This document shows, one piece after another, positions 25,034 through 34,292 of a DNA stretch of 64,000 nucleotides. Below the pieces are notes generated by a model that made no database searches, was not told the origin of the DNA, and saw nothing but the letters and a program-made list of their open reading frames with translations. Both the position numbers and the translations under genes were made by a program. Source of the DNA: Parahaliea aestuarii (GTDB lineage Bacteria > Pseudomonadota > Gammaproteobacteria > Pseudomonadales > Halieaceae). The stretch covers positions 248,001-312,000 of the forward strand of contig NZ_VRYZ01000001.1 of the NCBI RefSeq assembly GCF_008064635.1, given 5' to 3'. Every line of letters begins with the position of its first letter. Position 1 is the first letter of the stretch.

Positions 25034-25773
25034 CAGCCCCCTGGAGCTGCCTGCAATTTGACGTGGGTAACAGCAGCGCCAAGTGGCGCCTGCTGGTGGC
25101 TGGCGAAGTGGTTGAGCGCGGTCGTTACCAGGCCGACGATGCGGCGAGCCGATCGGCGCTGCTGGACTGTGCCCCGGCACCACAGGCAATCTGGATTTCC
25201 AGTGTGGCGGATGAAAAGAGCAATCAGGCGCTGGCGGCGATGCTCCGGGAGCGCTGGGGCATCGAGCCCTGGTTTGCCGTGTCTGAGGCCGAGACCCTGG
25301 GGCTGCATAACAGTTATGCCCAACCGGAGCGCATGGGGGTCGATCGCTGGCTGGCGATGCTGGGCGCGCGTGCCAGCCATGCCGGGCGCCTGTGTGTGGT
25401 AGATGCGGGATCGGCCCTCACCATTGATCTGGTTGGCGCCGATGGCGTGCACGAGGGCGGCTACATTATCCCCGGCCCCGGATTGATGGAGCGGGCGCTG
25501 TTACTGGACACCGATCGCGTGCGCTTCTCGGAAGCGGCAGACTATCGCCTGCAGCCTGGCCGCTCCACCGCCGAGGCAGTGCGTCACGGTATTGCTCTGG
25601 CCCAGGCTGCAGCAGTGCGCCAGGCGTTGGAAGTGGCAGGCGAGGGGGTGAGTCTGTTTCTCACCGGCGGGGGCGGCTCCTGGCTCCACGAGCAACTGGG
25701 TGGGCATGGGGAACTGGTTCCCGACCTGGTGCTGGATGGCTTGCAGTTGATGGCGGAAATTCGGGCTAACTGA
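25030..25773 (+). CDS. coaX: Type III pantothenate kinase
   Basis: The 247-residue ASKHA-fold kinase phosphorylates pantothenate, the first step of coenzyme A synthesis. Visible motifs are FDVGNSSAKWRL at the N-terminus (phosphate 1), PERMGVDRWLAMLGA, VDAGSALTIDLV and GGYIIPGPGLM. Start GTG 25030 overlaps the birA stop, as in pseudomonads where birA-coaX are also paired and lie near tRNA-tufB. The product is soluble and insensitive to CoA feedback in this family. Confidence 0.95.
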   Translation: MTAPWSCLQFDVGNSSAKWRLLVAGEVVERGRYQADDAASRSALLDCAPAPQAIWISSVADEKSNQALAAMLRERWGIEPWFAVSEAETLGLHNSYAQPERMGVDRWLAMLGARASHAGRLCVVDAGSALTIDLVGADGVHEGGYIIPGPGLMERALLLDTDRVRFSEAADYRLQPGRSTAEAVRHGIALAQAAAVRQALEVAGEGVSLFLTGGGGSWLHEQLGGHGELVPDLVLDGLQLMAEIRAN

Positions 25774-25778
25774 AGCGC

Positions 25779-25806
25779 TTGCATCCGGAGCTCCGTGGAT
25801 TAGAAT
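25779..25806 (+). promoter_or_regulatory. Promoter of tRNA-Thr(CGT)
   Basis: TTGCAT (25779-25784), a 16-base spacer and TAGAAT (25801-25806). A GC-rich discriminator (GGCGCGC) follows, as in stringently controlled stable-RNA promoters. The start would be near 25813, about 14 bases before the tRNA. Confidence 0.65.
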
Positions 25807-25826
25807 GGCGCGCTTTCCGAAAGACC

Positions 25827-25902
25827 GCCGGTGTAGCTCAGTTGGTAGAGCAGCGCATTCGTAATGCGAAGGTCGTAGGTTCGACTCCTATCTCCGGCAC
25901 CA
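25827..25902 (+). tRNA. tRNA-Thr (anticodon CGT)
   Basis: A 76-nt cloverleaf with D arm GCTCAGTTGGTAGAGC, anticodon loop TTCGTAA (CGT, reads ACG), T arm GTAGG-TTCGACT-CCTAT and encoded CCA. It closely matches E. coli thrW. The acceptor stem GCCGGTG/CTCCGGC has a T6-T67 mismatch, which is unusual. Confidence 0.95.
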
Positions 25903-25935
25903 TCTTTTCCCGGTCTGTTGCGGTTTGTCAGTGAT

Positions 25936-26724
25936 CTAGAGATAGGCCTGGGTGAGCGGATTCGCCGCCAGCTCGGCGTAGTTGCTGATCGCCTCACGCA
26001 AGTCATTGGCACCGATCTTCTCCAGGGCTGGGCGAATGCTCCCGCTACCGATGTCTACCCCGAGAAACTCCGTGACGCGACGGATTTCACTGTCGAAGTC
26101 TTGCGCCAGATTTTCGTAGTCGACCTCAAGGGTGGGCTGCGAGCTGCACAATGCGCTTACCTTTTTTGCCTGTTGTTCAATGGTCGACTCGCTCCGCTGG
26201 AATGCCTGCACGTCGATGTGCAGCTTGTTGCGCTTGAACCTGTTGGCGCCACCGCCCAGGCCCGAATGGGTCGCCCCCGTCGTCTTCATTACCTGTTCTG
26301 ACAGGTAGCGCCGCAGCCGGTTGCGACGCCGCAGATGAATGATCTTGAGCCTGCTGCCAGCCAGCAGGCTGTCGACAGTTTCCCGCCAGCGCGGGTGCAG
26401 GATGGCGCCATACAGCAGCTTCAGGCCGGCCACGGAATCAGCCTTCAGGGCAGCATCCAGGAATCCCTCAGGATCACTGTCCCGCCATCGGGTCAGGCGC
26501 TCCCTGTGCGCTTTTCGTTCCGTTTCGCTGGCATTGATGGTGTCAAAGTCGTCAACGTAGCCAACCACCTTGCCTGCATTCAGCAGTTCGCCGTGGCAAC
26601 AAATTCCCGGGATGCTGTTGAGCGTGCGTACAAGCAGGGTACTGCCAGTGCGCGGGGCGCCTACGATGATGAAGCTGTTACCGCTGAGTTCGGGCTGTGA
26701 TCGGTTGTCCTGAGGGGCGGGCAT
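25936..26724 (-). CDS. PAPS-dependent sulfotransferase family protein
   Basis: The 262-residue protein has the 5'-phosphosulfate-binding loop VGAPRTGSTLLVRTL (P24-L31 region) and the 3'-phosphate-binding segment IIHLRRRNRLRRYLS, ending with the REAISNYAELAA helix. It should transfer sulfate from PAPS to a hydroxyl or amine on a lipid, glycan or small molecule; Stf0-like by eye. It lies on the opposite strand between two tRNA-Thr genes, with several A/T-rich codons that look less GC-biased than its neighbours, so it may be acquired. CysQ (6098-6943) would dispose of its by-product. Confidence 0.85.
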   Translation of the reverse strand: MPAPQDNRSQPELSGNSFIIVGAPRTGSTLLVRTLNSIPGICCHGELLNAGKVVGYVDDFDTINASETERKAHRERLTRWRDSDPEGFLDAALKADSVAGLKLLYGAILHPRWRETVDSLLAGSRLKIIHLRRRNRLRRYLSEQVMKTTGATHSGLGGGANRFKRNKLHIDVQAFQRSESTIEQQAKKVSALCSSQPTLEVDYENLAQDFDSEIRRVTEFLGVDIGSGSIRPALEKIGANDLREAISNYAELAANPLTQAYL

Positions 26725-26806
26725 GAATGTCAGGCTTAATCTGCAGATTGGGTCGAGGGCAGCATAGCGACCGTTAACGGACGAAGTCCAGTCAGGCGCA
26801 AATTCG

Positions 26807-26835
26807 TTGCATCCCGACGGCGCTTTGCTTAGAAT
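26807..26835 (+). promoter_or_regulatory. Promoter of tRNA-Thr(TGT)
   Basis: TTGCAT (26807-26812), 17-base spacer, TAGAAT (26830-26835), then a CCCGGCCC discriminator. This is nearly the same -35/-10 pair as at the tRNA-Thr(CGT) promoter. The start near 26842 leaves a leader of about 74 bases. Confidence 0.65.
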
Positions 26836-26915
26836 CCCGGCCCTCCTGTTGGGCAGTCAGGGCGGGCTTGCCACGGCAATACGTCCATCGGGAAGGCTCG
26901 GAAATGGTCGCCCAG

Positions 26916-26991
26916 GCTGGCGTAGCTCAGTAGGTAGAGCAGCTGATTTGTAATCAGCCGGTCGGGGGTTCGATTCCTCTCGCCAGCTCCA
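26916..26991 (+). tRNA. tRNA-Thr (anticodon TGT)
   Basis: A 76-nt cloverleaf with acceptor GCTGGCG/CGCCAGC, anticodon loop TTTGTAA (TGT, reads ACA), T arm GGGGG-TTCGATT-CCTCT and encoded CCA. It corresponds to thrU, which in E. coli immediately precedes tyrU; here 2.2 kb separates them. Confidence 0.96.
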
Positions 26992-27111
26992 TTTTCCCGA
27001 AGCCAAAATCCGGACTGCCGGTAAACATTCGAAAGCAATAATAAACCGCTGCAGGGTTACCGCCCGGGTGCCCCGGGGTCGTCCTTCTGCAGCACGCAAA
27101 GGTACGCCGAG

Positions 27112-27984
27112 TTGGCACAGCTCGAAGCGCGGGCATTGGTTCGCAGACCCTATACGATTTCAGATCCCCTTGAGCCGCTGGATGCGCTGCGTGAGCGCTT
27201 TCAGGCGCTTGGCTACCTCTACTTCCCGCAAGCGGTGGATGCCGGGCTGTGCCGCTCCCTGCTGGACACCATCCTCGACCAGTTGTATCCGCATATCACG
27301 CGTACGCCCGCCGGGGCGCCGGTGTTGGCGCGGGAGCCCTTTTTCGAAACCGACGCGGTGTGGGATGAGGTCTATCCGAAAATACAGCGGCTGGAGGCGT
27401 TCCACACCTTTTTCCATCGTCCGGAACTGGCGCGCCTGATGACCCTGGTGGCGGGCGAGGATCACTTCGTCTACCCGATGAAAATGGCGCGCATCGCCAC
27501 GCCGCGGAAGATCGGCTACGAGACGCCGCCCCACCAGGATGCCTATTCCCACCACGCAGGCCCGAGCATGGCGGGCATCTGGGTGGCCCTGCACGATGTC
27601 GATGATTCCATGGGGCGGGTGACGGTGCTTCCGCGCTCACACCTCGGCGGTGTGCGGCCGGTGTTCAAGGCCGAGGGGGTGGGCGGGGTGCAGTGCGAAA
27701 TCCATGCGCACGAGACCGAGTGGCACGTGTCGGATTATCGCTGTGGCGATGTGCTCATCTTTCACTCCGCCACGGTGCACCGGGCGGAGCCCAACATCGC
27801 GGCCGACAAGGTGCGTATCAGCGTTGATACCCGCTTCTGCGACTTCGGGGCGCCGGTGTTCTCCACCAACCTCGAACCGCATCACGGCTGGCGTATTCCG
27901 GGGCTGGACTGGGACAGTATTTACCGCGGCTGGCAGAGCCGCGAGTACCAGTACTACTGGCAAGGCTACCCCAACCTGTTTTGA
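27112..27984 (+). CDS. Phytanoyl-CoA dioxygenase (PhyH) family protein
   Basis: The 290-residue protein is an Fe(II)/2-oxoglutarate-type oxygenase. The facial triad is visible as H141 and D143 in TPPHQDAYSHH and a distal His in FHSATVHRAEPN (H223), with R235 as the 2-oxoglutarate-binding arginine. MGRVTVLPRSHLGG between them is the usual conserved turn. Substrate unknown; members hydroxylate acyl-CoAs, ectoine or natural products. The start is TTG 27112 with AAAGG nine bases upstream; no ATG is available nearby. It sits with a crotonase between tRNA-Thr(TGT) and tRNA-Tyr, outside the usual tRNA-tufB layout. Confidence 0.85.
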   Translation: MAQLEARALVRRPYTISDPLEPLDALRERFQALGYLYFPQAVDAGLCRSLLDTILDQLYPHITRTPAGAPVLAREPFFETDAVWDEVYPKIQRLEAFHTFFHRPELARLMTLVAGEDHFVYPMKMARIATPRKIGYETPPHQDAYSHHAGPSMAGIWVALHDVDDSMGRVTVLPRSHLGGVRPVFKAEGVGGVQCEIHAHETEWHVSDYRCGDVLIFHSATVHRAEPNIAADKVRISVDTRFCDFGAPVFSTNLEPHHGWRIPGLDWDSIYRGWQSREYQYYWQGYPNLF

Positions 27985-28122
27985 GCCGACCTGCCAGTTG
28001 TGAGAGTTGGCTGGCCCGCATTGCCCGCGTAGCATGCCGGAGGGGGGAAATTGCCTTCATTCCCGGCTTTGGCCAGAATCTGGCCTTCCTTTTAATGCAA
28101 TAACAACGGCGGAGCAGTACCT

Positions 28123-28917
28123 ATGACGGCAGAAGTATCGACGGACAACCTGGTGTTGGTAGAGGTCAACGACAAGGTCGCCCTGGTGACCCTGAATCGG
28201 CCGGAGGCCTACAACGCCCTGTCCCGCGGTATGACGGCGGCCATCATCGACGCCTTTCGTGCGCTTTCCGCCAATGACGGGGTGCGTGCCATCGTCCTCA
28301 CCGGCAAGGGCAAGGCCTTTACCGCTGGAGTCGATCTCAAGGAAATGGGTGCCGACGGCGGCAAGTCGATGAGTGCCGACAACCTCGGTACCGACGCGCC
28401 GCTGGTGCGGGCTTTGTCGGACTGCAGCAAGCCGATCATCGGCGCCATCAATGGTTTTGCGGTGACCGGGGGCTTCGAGTTGGCGTTGGCCTGTGACTAC
28501 CTCTATGCCGCCGAGTCCGCCCGCTTCGCCGATACCCATGCCCGGGTCGGCCTGGTGCCCGGCTGGGGGCTGTCCCAGAAGTTGCCGCGCTTGGTCGGTA
28601 TCAACCGGGCGCGGGAGATCAGTTTTACCGGCAATTATTTCAGCGCCCGGCAGGCCATGGACTGGGGGCTGGTGAACTGCGTGTGCAAGGACGATGAGTT
28701 GATCGAGACGGCGCTGGCCTCCGCGCGGGATATTGCCGATACCCAGCCGGAGGCCCTGCGCCGTATCCGGGACCTCATGAATGAGGGCTGGGAGATGGAT
28801 TTGGGCAGTGCGCTGGAAGTCGAGGGCGAGCGCTCCGGTGCCTACAATTCCACCATCAGCTTTGCCGAGATGGAGCAGCGGCTGGCGGAACTGCGGGCCC
28901 GGGGGCGTCGGCAATAG
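28123..28917 (+). CDS. Enoyl-CoA hydratase/crotonase family protein
   Basis: The 264-residue protein carries the crotonase oxyanion-hole segments FTAGVDLKEMG and NGFAVTGGFELALACDY with E119, the first catalytic Glu of enoyl-CoA hydratases. The second Glu position falls in DTHARVGLVPGWG and is not Glu, so it may act as an isomerase or a hydratase with altered mechanism. This THARVG-LVPGWGLSQ variant is widespread among proteobacterial crotonases. The start at 28123 has GGAG nine bases upstream. With the PhyH gene 138 bp upstream, a role in an acyl-CoA pathway is possible. Confidence 0.88.
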   Translation: MTAEVSTDNLVLVEVNDKVALVTLNRPEAYNALSRGMTAAIIDAFRALSANDGVRAIVLTGKGKAFTAGVDLKEMGADGGKSMSADNLGTDAPLVRALSDCSKPIIGAINGFAVTGGFELALACDYLYAAESARFADTHARVGLVPGWGLSQKLPRLVGINRAREISFTGNYFSARQAMDWGLVNCVCKDDELIETALASARDIADTQPEALRRIRDLMNEGWEMDLGSALEVEGERSGAYNSTISFAEMEQRLAELRARGRRQ

Positions 28918-29046
28918 TACGCTCCTGGCGGCGGGGGGCTTGGGTCTCGGACCCGATTCAGTTACTTGTCTAAGGGCAGATTGCCGTGAAGTTGTAGCAA
29001 ATCACGCCCAAACAGCGAAATTCCACCCGGTAGATACGATTATAGG

Positions 29047-29076
29047 TTGACGCACCCCGGTGCTGGTGTGAATAAT
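29047..29076 (+). promoter_or_regulatory. Upstream promoter P1 of the tRNA-tufB operon
   Basis: TTGACG (29047-29052), 18-base spacer, AATAAT (29071-29076), followed by the very GC-rich GCGCGCCCGCG. The GC discriminator suggests stringent control, as at rRNA promoters. Confidence 0.55.
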
Positions 29077-29178
29077 GCGCGCCCGCGTCGCCTGCCCCCT
29101 GTGCAGTTGCCTGCTGGTGCCTGTTTTTACGGGATTTTTCCGTTGCCGGCCCGCCGCAAAATCAGGGGGATTAATTGG

Positions 29179-29207
29179 TTGACAAGGCTGGGTGGCGTCT
29201 GGACAAT
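29179..29207 (+). promoter_or_regulatory. Proximal promoter P2 of the tRNA-tufB operon
   Basis: A perfect TTGACA (29179-29184), 17-base spacer and GACAAT (29202-29207), with a GCCGCC discriminator. The start near 29214 is only about seven bases before tRNA-Tyr. Confidence 0.65.
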
Positions 29208-29220
29208 ATGCCGCCTTCTG

Positions 29221-29304
29221 GGAGGGGTTCCCGAGTGGCCAAAGGGATCAGACTGTAAATCTGACGCGAAAGCTTCGGTGGTTCGAATCCACCCCCCTCC
29301 ACCA
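29221..29304 (+). tRNA. tRNA-Tyr (anticodon GTA)
   Basis: An 84-nt class II tRNA with long variable arm, acceptor GGAGGGG/CCCCTCC, D arm CCGAGTGGCCAAAGGG, anticodon loop CTGTAAA (GTA) and encoded CCA. It matches E. coli tyrU closely and opens the tRNA-tufB run. Confidence 0.97.
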
Positions 29305-29420
29305 AGATTTTGTATTGAAATCAATCAAGAGCGCCTGTTGGCTTGAGTGGTTTCAGTGTGGCTTGGAAGTCCGCGCAAGGCGCGGCAGGGCTGGCTTTGG
29401 CCGGTCCGTTGGGAAGTGTG

Positions 29421-29494
<74 letters not shown>

Positions 29495-29508
29495 GTTGGT
29501 TGTGAAAG

Positions 29509-29584
<76 letters not shown>

Positions 29585-29677
29585 CACCCCTTTATGGTTC
29601 AGGGTGTGCAGCCAGAAAGTTTTAAGTGGTGCGTTTCAACTGCGTGGCATAGGCCGCTGTGATAGGAGACCGTCGTA

Positions 29678-30901
29678 ATGGCAAAGGAAAAGTTTGAACG
29701 TAGTAAACCCCACGTCAACGTGGGCACCATTGGTCACGTAGACCATGGTAAAACTACCCTGACCGCGGCCCTGACCCGCGTGTGCTCCGAGACCTGGGGC
29801 GGCTCAGCCGTTGCCTTTGACGGTATCGACAATGCACCGGAAGAGAAAGAGCGCGGCATCACCATCGCGACCTCGCACGTGGAGTACGACTCCCCGAACC
29901 GTCACTACGCGCACGTTGACTGCCCCGGGCACGCCGACTACGTGAAGAACATGATCACCGGTGCGGCGCAGATGGACGGCGCGATCCTGGTGTGTGGCGC
30001 GACTGACGGCCCGATGCCGCAGACCCGCGAGCACATCCTGCTGTCCCGTCAGGTTGGTGTTCCCTACATCGTGGTATTCCTGAACAAGGCCGACCTGCTG
30101 GCAGAAGACTGCGGCGGTGCGGACTCCGAGGAATACGAAGAGATGAAAGAGCTGGTTGAAATGGAGCTGCGCGAGCTGCTGGACCAGTACGAATTCCCGG
30201 GCGACGACACCCCGATCATCTGTGGCTCTGCCCTGATGGCGCTGAACGGTGAAGACGAGAACGGTCTGGGCACCACTGCCGTGAAGACCCTGGTTGAGAC
30301 CCTGGACAGCTACATTCCGGAGCCGGAGCGTGCGATTGACCAGTCTTTCCTGATGCCGGTGGAAGACGTGTTCTCCATCTCCGGTCGCGGTACTGTGGTA
30401 ACCGGTCGTGTCGAGCGCGGCATCATCAAGGTGGGCGACGAGATCGAGATCGTGGGTATCCGCGACACCACCAAGACCACCTGTACCGGTGTTGAGATGT
30501 TCCGCAAGCTGCTGGACGAAGGCCGTGCGGGCGAGAACGTGGGTATCCTGTTGCGTGGCACCAAGCGTGAAGACGTGGAGCGTGGCCAGGTGCTGGCGAT
30601 TCCGGGTTCTGTGACTCCGCACACCAAGTTCGAGGCAGAGGTGTACGTGCTGTCGAAGGACGAAGGTGGTCGTCACACGCCGTTCTTCAAGGGCTACCGT
30701 CCGCAGTTTTACTTCCGCACCACTGACGTGACGGGCTCCTGTGAGCTGCCGGAAGGTGTTGAGATGGTCATGCCGGGCGACAACATCCAGATGGTTGTGA
30801 CCCTGATTGCACCGATCGCCATGGAAGATGGCCTGCGCTTCGCGATTCGCGAAGGTGGTCGTACTGTTGGCGCCGGCGTCGTCGCCAAAGTCATCGAGTG
30901 A
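29678..30901 (+). CDS. tuf: Elongation factor Tu (tufB copy)
   Basis: The 407-residue GTPase carries aminoacyl-tRNA to the ribosome. G1 is GHVDHGKT, G3 [11 protein letters not shown] and G4 NKAD (Cys of E. coli NKCD replaced by Ala), with switch [10 protein letters not shown]. It is longer than the E. coli protein (394) owing to a loop after domain I ([13 protein letters not shown]). ATG 29678 follows TAGGAG; the second tuf at 63345 starts with GTG. Where the two copies can be compared they differ only at synonymous sites. It is expected to be co-transcribed with the three tRNAs upstream. Confidence 0.99.
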   Translation: MAKEKFERSKPHVNVGTIGHVDHGKTTLTAALTRVCSETWGGSAVAFDGIDNAPEEKERGITIATSHVEYDSPNRHYAHVDCPGHADYVKNMITGAAQMDGAILVCGATDGPMPQTREHILLSRQVGVPYIVVFLNKADLLAEDCGGADSEEYEEMKELVEMELRELLDQYEFPGDDTPIICGSALMALNGEDENGLGTTAVKTLVETLDSYIPEPERAIDQSFLMPVEDVFSISGRGTVVTGRVERGIIKVGDEIEIVGIRDTTKTTCTGVEMFRKLLDEGRAGENVGILLRGTKREDVERGQVLAIPGSVTPHTKFEAEVYVLSKDEGGRHTPFFKGYRPQFYFRTTDVTGSCELPEGVEMVMPGDNIQMVVTLIAPIAMEDGLRFAIREGGRTVGAGVVAKVIE

Positions 30902-30903
30902 TG

Positions 30904-30928
30904 AAAGCGCCCGCGTGAGCGGGCGTTT
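30904..30928 (+). terminator. Hairpin terminator after tufB
   Basis: Stem CGCCCGC/GCGGGCG with a GTGA loop (30908-30925) and a short TTT tail. The U tract is weak. A 16 bp CCCGGCC-centred palindrome and a third stem (GCCGAAC/GTTCGGC) follow within 60 bases, so termination may be partial with read-through to tRNA-Trp. Confidence 0.6.
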
Positions 30929-31027
30929 GAGTCATCCCGGCCATGGCCGGGGTGGCCAAGCAACCAAGCCGAACCGCTGAGCAGGCAGTTCGGCTTCGTT
31001 GTCTCAAGTTGAAGAAGGTTCAGATTT

Positions 31028-31103
<76 letters not shown>

Positions 31104-31155
31104 TTATGGCAGGGGGCGTCGCCGCAGTGCGACAGCCCGCAGATAGGATTGTTTG

Positions 31156-31518
31156 ATGAGTGTGGAAACCACCGGAAGCCGCTTTGATACGCTGAAGTGG
31201 GTTGTCGTCTTCGCCCTGCTGGCAGTGGGCGTGGTCGGCAACAGCTATTTCTCTGGCGAGTCGCTGCTGTACCGGGTGCTGGCGCTGGTTGCCCTGGCGG
31301 CAGTGGCTGGCTTTGTGGCCCTGCAAACCGCCAAGGGTGCGGCCTTCTGGTCACTGGTCAAAGGTTCGCGAACCGAAATTCGCAAAGTCGTCTGGCCCAC
31401 CCGCCAGGAGACAGTGCAGACCACCATGATTGTGGTCATTTTTGTCGTTGTAGTGGCACTCATGCTCTGGGGGCTCGATTCCCTGCTGGGCTGGCTGGTG
31501 TCGCTGGCGATTGGATAG
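31156..31518 (+). CDS. secE: Preprotein translocase subunit SecE
   Basis: The 120-residue protein is an essential part of the SecYEG channel. It has two extra N-terminal hydrophobic helices (WVVVFALLAVGVVGNS and LALVALAAVAGFVAL), as in enterobacterial SecE, then the amphipathic RTEIRKVVWPTRQETVQTT and the final membrane helix TMIVVIFVVVVALMLWGLD. ATG 31156 is preferred over the adjoining TTG. It precedes nusG by 21 bases in the usual secE-nusG operon. Confidence 0.97.
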   Translation: MSVETTGSRFDTLKWVVVFALLAVGVVGNSYFSGESLLYRVLALVALAAVAGFVALQTAKGAAFWSLVKGSRTEIRKVVWPTRQETVQTTMIVVIFVVVVALMLWGLDSLLGWLVSLAIG

Positions 31519-31539
31519 CGAGACGGGAAGGCTTAGCCG

Positions 31540-32073
31540 ATGGCAATGCGTTGGTACGTGGTTCACGCCTATTCAGGCTACGAGAAGAAGGTGGCGTCTG
31601 CGCTGAAGGAGCGAATTGAGCTCCACGGCATGCAGGATCGCTTCGGCGAAGTGCTGGTGCCCACCGAAGAAGTGGTGGAAATGCGCGCCGGCCAGAAGCG
31701 CAAGAGCGAGCGCAAGTTCTTTCCCGGTTACGTGCTGGTGCAGATGGAACTGGACGATGCGACCTGGCACCTGGTGAAGGAAACGCCCCGGGTGATGGGT
31801 TTCATCGGCGGCAAGGCGGATGCGCCGGCGCCCATCACCGAGAAAGAGGCGGAGGCCATTCTGCAGCGGGTTGAGCAGGGTGTAGAAGCCCCGCGTCCCA
31901 AGACGCTGTTCGAGCCGGGCGAGATGGTCCGTGTTGTCGATGGCCCCTTCAACGACTTCAATGGCGTCGTGGAAGAGGTCAACTACGAGAAAAACCGCCT
32001 CAATGTGGCGGTGCTGATCTTCGGTCGTTCCACACCGGTGGAGCTGGAGTTCAGCCAGGTCGAGAAGGCCTGA
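31540..32073 (+). CDS. nusG: Transcription termination/antitermination factor NusG
   Basis: The 177-residue protein links RNA polymerase to Rho or the ribosome. The NGN domain begins [22 protein letters not shown] and includes [10 protein letters not shown]; the KOW domain follows from [23 protein letters not shown]. Length is close to E. coli (181). GGAAGG precedes the ATG. An intrinsic-terminator-like palindrome follows directly. Confidence 0.98.
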   Translation: MAMRWYVVHAYSGYEKKVASALKERIELHGMQDRFGEVLVPTEEVVEMRAGQKRKSERKFFPGYVLVQMELDDATWHLVKETPRVMGFIGGKADAPAPITEKEAEAILQRVEQGVEAPRPKTLFEPGEMVRVVDGPFNDFNGVVEEVNYEKNRLNVAVLIFGRSTPVELEFSQVEKA

Positions 32074-32078
32074 TTATT

Positions 32079-32132
32079 AAAAGGGGTCAGAGCCCTTTTT
32101 GGAAAGAGGTAAAAAGGGCTCTGACCCCTTTT
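32079..32132. repeat. Long perfect inverted repeat between nusG and rplK (copy 1)
   Basis: Two 22 bp arms (32079-32100 and 32111-32132) are exact reverse complements around a ten-base loop, containing the core GGGGTCAGAGCCCTT and ending with a T run. It begins five bases past the nusG stop. It can act as an intrinsic terminator on either strand. The same core recurs as a palindrome at 34749-34802, so this is a dispersed repeat and not just a terminator. Each arm can also fold on itself (AAAAGGG/CCCTTTT). Confidence 0.85.
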
Positions 32133-32193
32133 TCGACAATGGGGAGCCCGCGTACCTCACGGTACAACGGCGTTAGCACCCGGGAGAGTCAAC

Positions 32194-32628
32194 ATGGCAA
32201 AGAAAGTAGAAGCTTATATCAAGCTGCAAGTGCCTGCTGGCCAGGCCAACCCGAGCCCGCCTGTGGGTCCGGCGTTGGGTCAGCACGGCGTGAACATCAT
32301 GGAATTCTGCAAGGCGTTCAACGCCGAGACCCAGGGCCTGGAGCCCGGTCTGCCGATTCCGGTAGTGATCACCGTTTACAGCGACCGTTCCTTCACCTTC
32401 ATCAAGAAGACCCCGCCGGCAGCCGTTCTGCTGCGCAAGGTCGCCAAGATCAAGAAAGGCTCGGGTACCCCCAACACCCACAAAGTGGGCAAGGTCAACC
32501 GCGCCCAGCTGGAAGAGGTCGCCACCCAGAAGTGGCCTGACCTGACCGCCGCCGACATGGACGCCGCCGTGCGTACCATCGCCGGTAGCGCGCGTTCCGC
32601 CGGTATCGAAGTAGAGGGGGTTAACTGA
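32194..32628 (+). CDS. rplK: 50S ribosomal protein L11
   Basis: The 144-residue protein starts [19 protein letters not shown], with [22 protein letters not shown] and a C-terminal RNA-binding domain ending [15 protein letters not shown]11 forms the GTPase-associated centre with 23S rRNA and is needed for RelA activation. It starts after GGGAG and shares one base with rplA. In E. coli, L1 represses this pair at the mRNA level. Confidence 0.99.
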   Translation: MAKKVEAYIKLQVPAGQANPSPPVGPALGQHGVNIMEFCKAFNAETQGLEPGLPIPVVITVYSDRSFTFIKKTPPAAVLLRKVAKIKKGSGTPNTHKVGKVNRAQLEEVATQKWPDLTAADMDAAVRTIAGSARSAGIEVEGVN

Positions 32629-33323
32629 TGGCCAAGCTGTCCAAGCGCGTACGCGCATTCAAGGAAAAAGTCGATCCGCGCAAGGCTTATTCTCTGGAAG
32701 AGGCGGTAAGCCTGCTGAAGGAATTCGCCACTGCCAAGTTCAGCGAAACTGTTGAAGTGGCTGTGAACCTTGGCGTCGACGCCCGTAAATCCGACCAGGC
32801 TGTCCGCGGCGCTACCACACTGCCCTTCGGCACCGGTTCCGATGTACGCGTTGCCGTGTTCGCCCAGGGCGAAAATGCTGACAAAGCACAGGCCGCTGGC
32901 GCTGACTTCGTCGGCATGGAAGACCTCGCCGAGCAGATCAAAGGCGGCATGATGGACTTCGACGTGGTTGTGGCTTCTCCGGACGCCATGCGCGTTGTCG
33001 GTCAGCTGGGCCAGATCCTGGGCCCCCGCGGCCTGATGCCGAACCCGAAAACCGGCACCGTGACCCCGGACGTTGAGACTGCGGTCAAGAACGCCAAGGC
33101 GGGTCAAATGCGCTACCGTACCGACAAGAACGGCATCATCCACGGCGGTATTGGCAAGATCAGCTTCGAGCTGGATGCCATCAAGGGCAACCTTGAAGCC
33201 GTGCTGGCTGACCTGAAAAAGGCCAAGCCCGCCGCCGCCAAGGGCGTTTACCTGAAGAAAATCACCCTGTCCACCACCATGGGGCCGGGTGTTAGCGTCG
33301 ACACCGCTTCCGTCGACGCCTAA
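32628..33323 (+). CDS. rplA: 50S ribosomal protein L1
   Basis: The 231-residue protein builds the L1 stalk and represses its own operon. Visible signatures are the N-terminal [14 protein letters not shown], the [14 protein letters not shown] block, [15 protein letters not shown] and [13 protein letters not shown] near the end. The start codon shares a base with the rplK stop, indicating coupling. Confidence 0.99.
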   Translation: MAKLSKRVRAFKEKVDPRKAYSLEEAVSLLKEFATAKFSETVEVAVNLGVDARKSDQAVRGATTLPFGTGSDVRVAVFAQGENADKAQAAGADFVGMEDLAEQIKGGMMDFDVVVASPDAMRVVGQLGQILGPRGLMPNPKTGTVTPDVETAVKNAKAGQMRYRTDKNGIIHGGIGKISFELDAIKGNLEAVLADLKKAKPAAAKGVYLKKITLSTTMGPGVSVDTASVDA

Positions 33324-33700
33324 GCAGTAATGATCGGGCGGCCCTCACAAGGGGCCGCTCCTCAGGCTTTCCAGGGAGGGGAAGTCGGTGGATCGGCAGG
33401 GGCCTATCGGCGCCAACCGGTCAACTTTGAGGTCTTTGGAACAGGCTGTGGCTGGCCTGCTTGCAGTAGCGAGTAGCGCGAGCCCAATTAGCTGAGAACC
33501 CTAGGCCATCAAAGACCGTAGGTGGTGTTGCGAGCACGCTGTTCACAGCTTAACGCAGCGCCTTAATTGCGATCAAGACGGGGAGGCAGTTTGTCTCTGT
33601 GGCGATCAAAACCTACGCAGATGGTGGATACGTTCACCACGCAAAGCGGTAGGGTCATAGATTTGGCACTACTTAACTTAGTCATCCAGGAGTAATACCA
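33324..33700 (+). other. rplA-rplJ intergenic region with L10-type leader
   Basis: The 377-base gap has no gene. A GGGGCCGC-type hairpin lies just past rplA, and the rest is rich in short stems. In gammaproteobacteria this gap holds the leader RNA bound by the L10-(L12)4 complex, which represses rplJL translation. Confidence 0.75.
33450..33670 (+). ncRNA. Probable L10 leader (autoregulatory mRNA element)
   Basis: The segment has stable stems, an AAAGACCGTAGGTGGTG stretch and a conserved-looking CCTACGCAGATGGTGG just before the rplJ ribosome site, in the position of the known L10 leader. Assignment rests mainly on position and length; a covariance model search was not possible. Confidence 0.5.
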
Positions 33701-34228
33701 GTGGCAATTGGACTCGAAGACAAGAAAGCGATCGTAGCTGAAGTTAACGAGACTGCCACCAGTGCACTGTCCCTGGTCATCGCCGATGCACGTGGCGTGA
33801 CTGTGGACGGGATGACAGCCCTGCGTGCCAGCGCGCGCGAAAATGCAGTGACCCTCCGTGTAGTGCGGAACACACTGGCCAAGCGCGCTCTGGAAGGTAC
33901 TGACTACGAGTGTGTCAACGACGCACTGGTGGGTCCGTCCCTGTTCGGTTTCTCTATGGAGGATCCGGGTGCAGCGGCTCGACTCTTTAAGGATTTCGCC
34001 AAGACGAACGACAAGTTCGAGGTGAAAGCACTGGCGGTGAGCGGCCAAATGCTGGGTGCAGAACAATTGGATGTTCTGGCTAAGTTGCCAACGCGTGATC
34101 AGGCACTCTCTATGCTGATGAGTGTAATGAAGGCGCCGGTAACCAAGCTGGTACAGACAATGAACGAAGTACCTGGAAAATTGGTTCGCACGCTGGCAGC
34201 AGTACGCGATCAGAAAGAGGCGGCGTAA
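33701..34228 (+). CDS. rplJ: 50S ribosomal protein L10
   Basis: The 175-residue protein anchors the L7/L12 stalk. It begins [16 protein letters not shown], contains [12 protein letters not shown] and GPSLFGFS, and ends in the L12-binding helix [15 protein letters not shown]. The start is GTG 33701 with CAGGAG eight bases upstream. It is 64 bases ahead of rplL. Confidence 0.98.
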   Translation: MAIGLEDKKAIVAEVNETATSALSLVIADARGVTVDGMTALRASARENAVTLRVVRNTLAKRALEGTDYECVNDALVGPSLFGFSMEDPGAAARLFKDFAKTNDKFEVKALAVSGQMLGAEQLDVLAKLPTRDQALSMLMSVMKAPVTKLVQTMNEVPGKLVRTLAAVRDQKEAA

Positions 34229-34292
34229 ATCGCTGTCGAGTGAATTTCACTCAGCTAATTTTTTTATTCACAGCTAAATGGAGAAATGAGTC

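Larger units (their letters stand above)
28918..29220 (+). other. Intergenic region with tandem promoters for tRNA-Tyr-Gly-Thr-tufB
   Basis: No gene is seen in these 303 bases. The right half carries two promoters (29047-29076 and 29179-29207). The left half (28918-29040) shows a G-rich run after the crotonase stop and an A/T-richer stretch just before the first promoter, a plausible Fis or UP-element region, though no site can be assigned. Confidence 0.6.

Noticed and set aside
25903..29220. Genomic island integrated at tRNA-Thr genes
   Set aside because: No integrase, and no repeat of a tRNA 3' end was found downstream, so I report only a split tRNA cluster.
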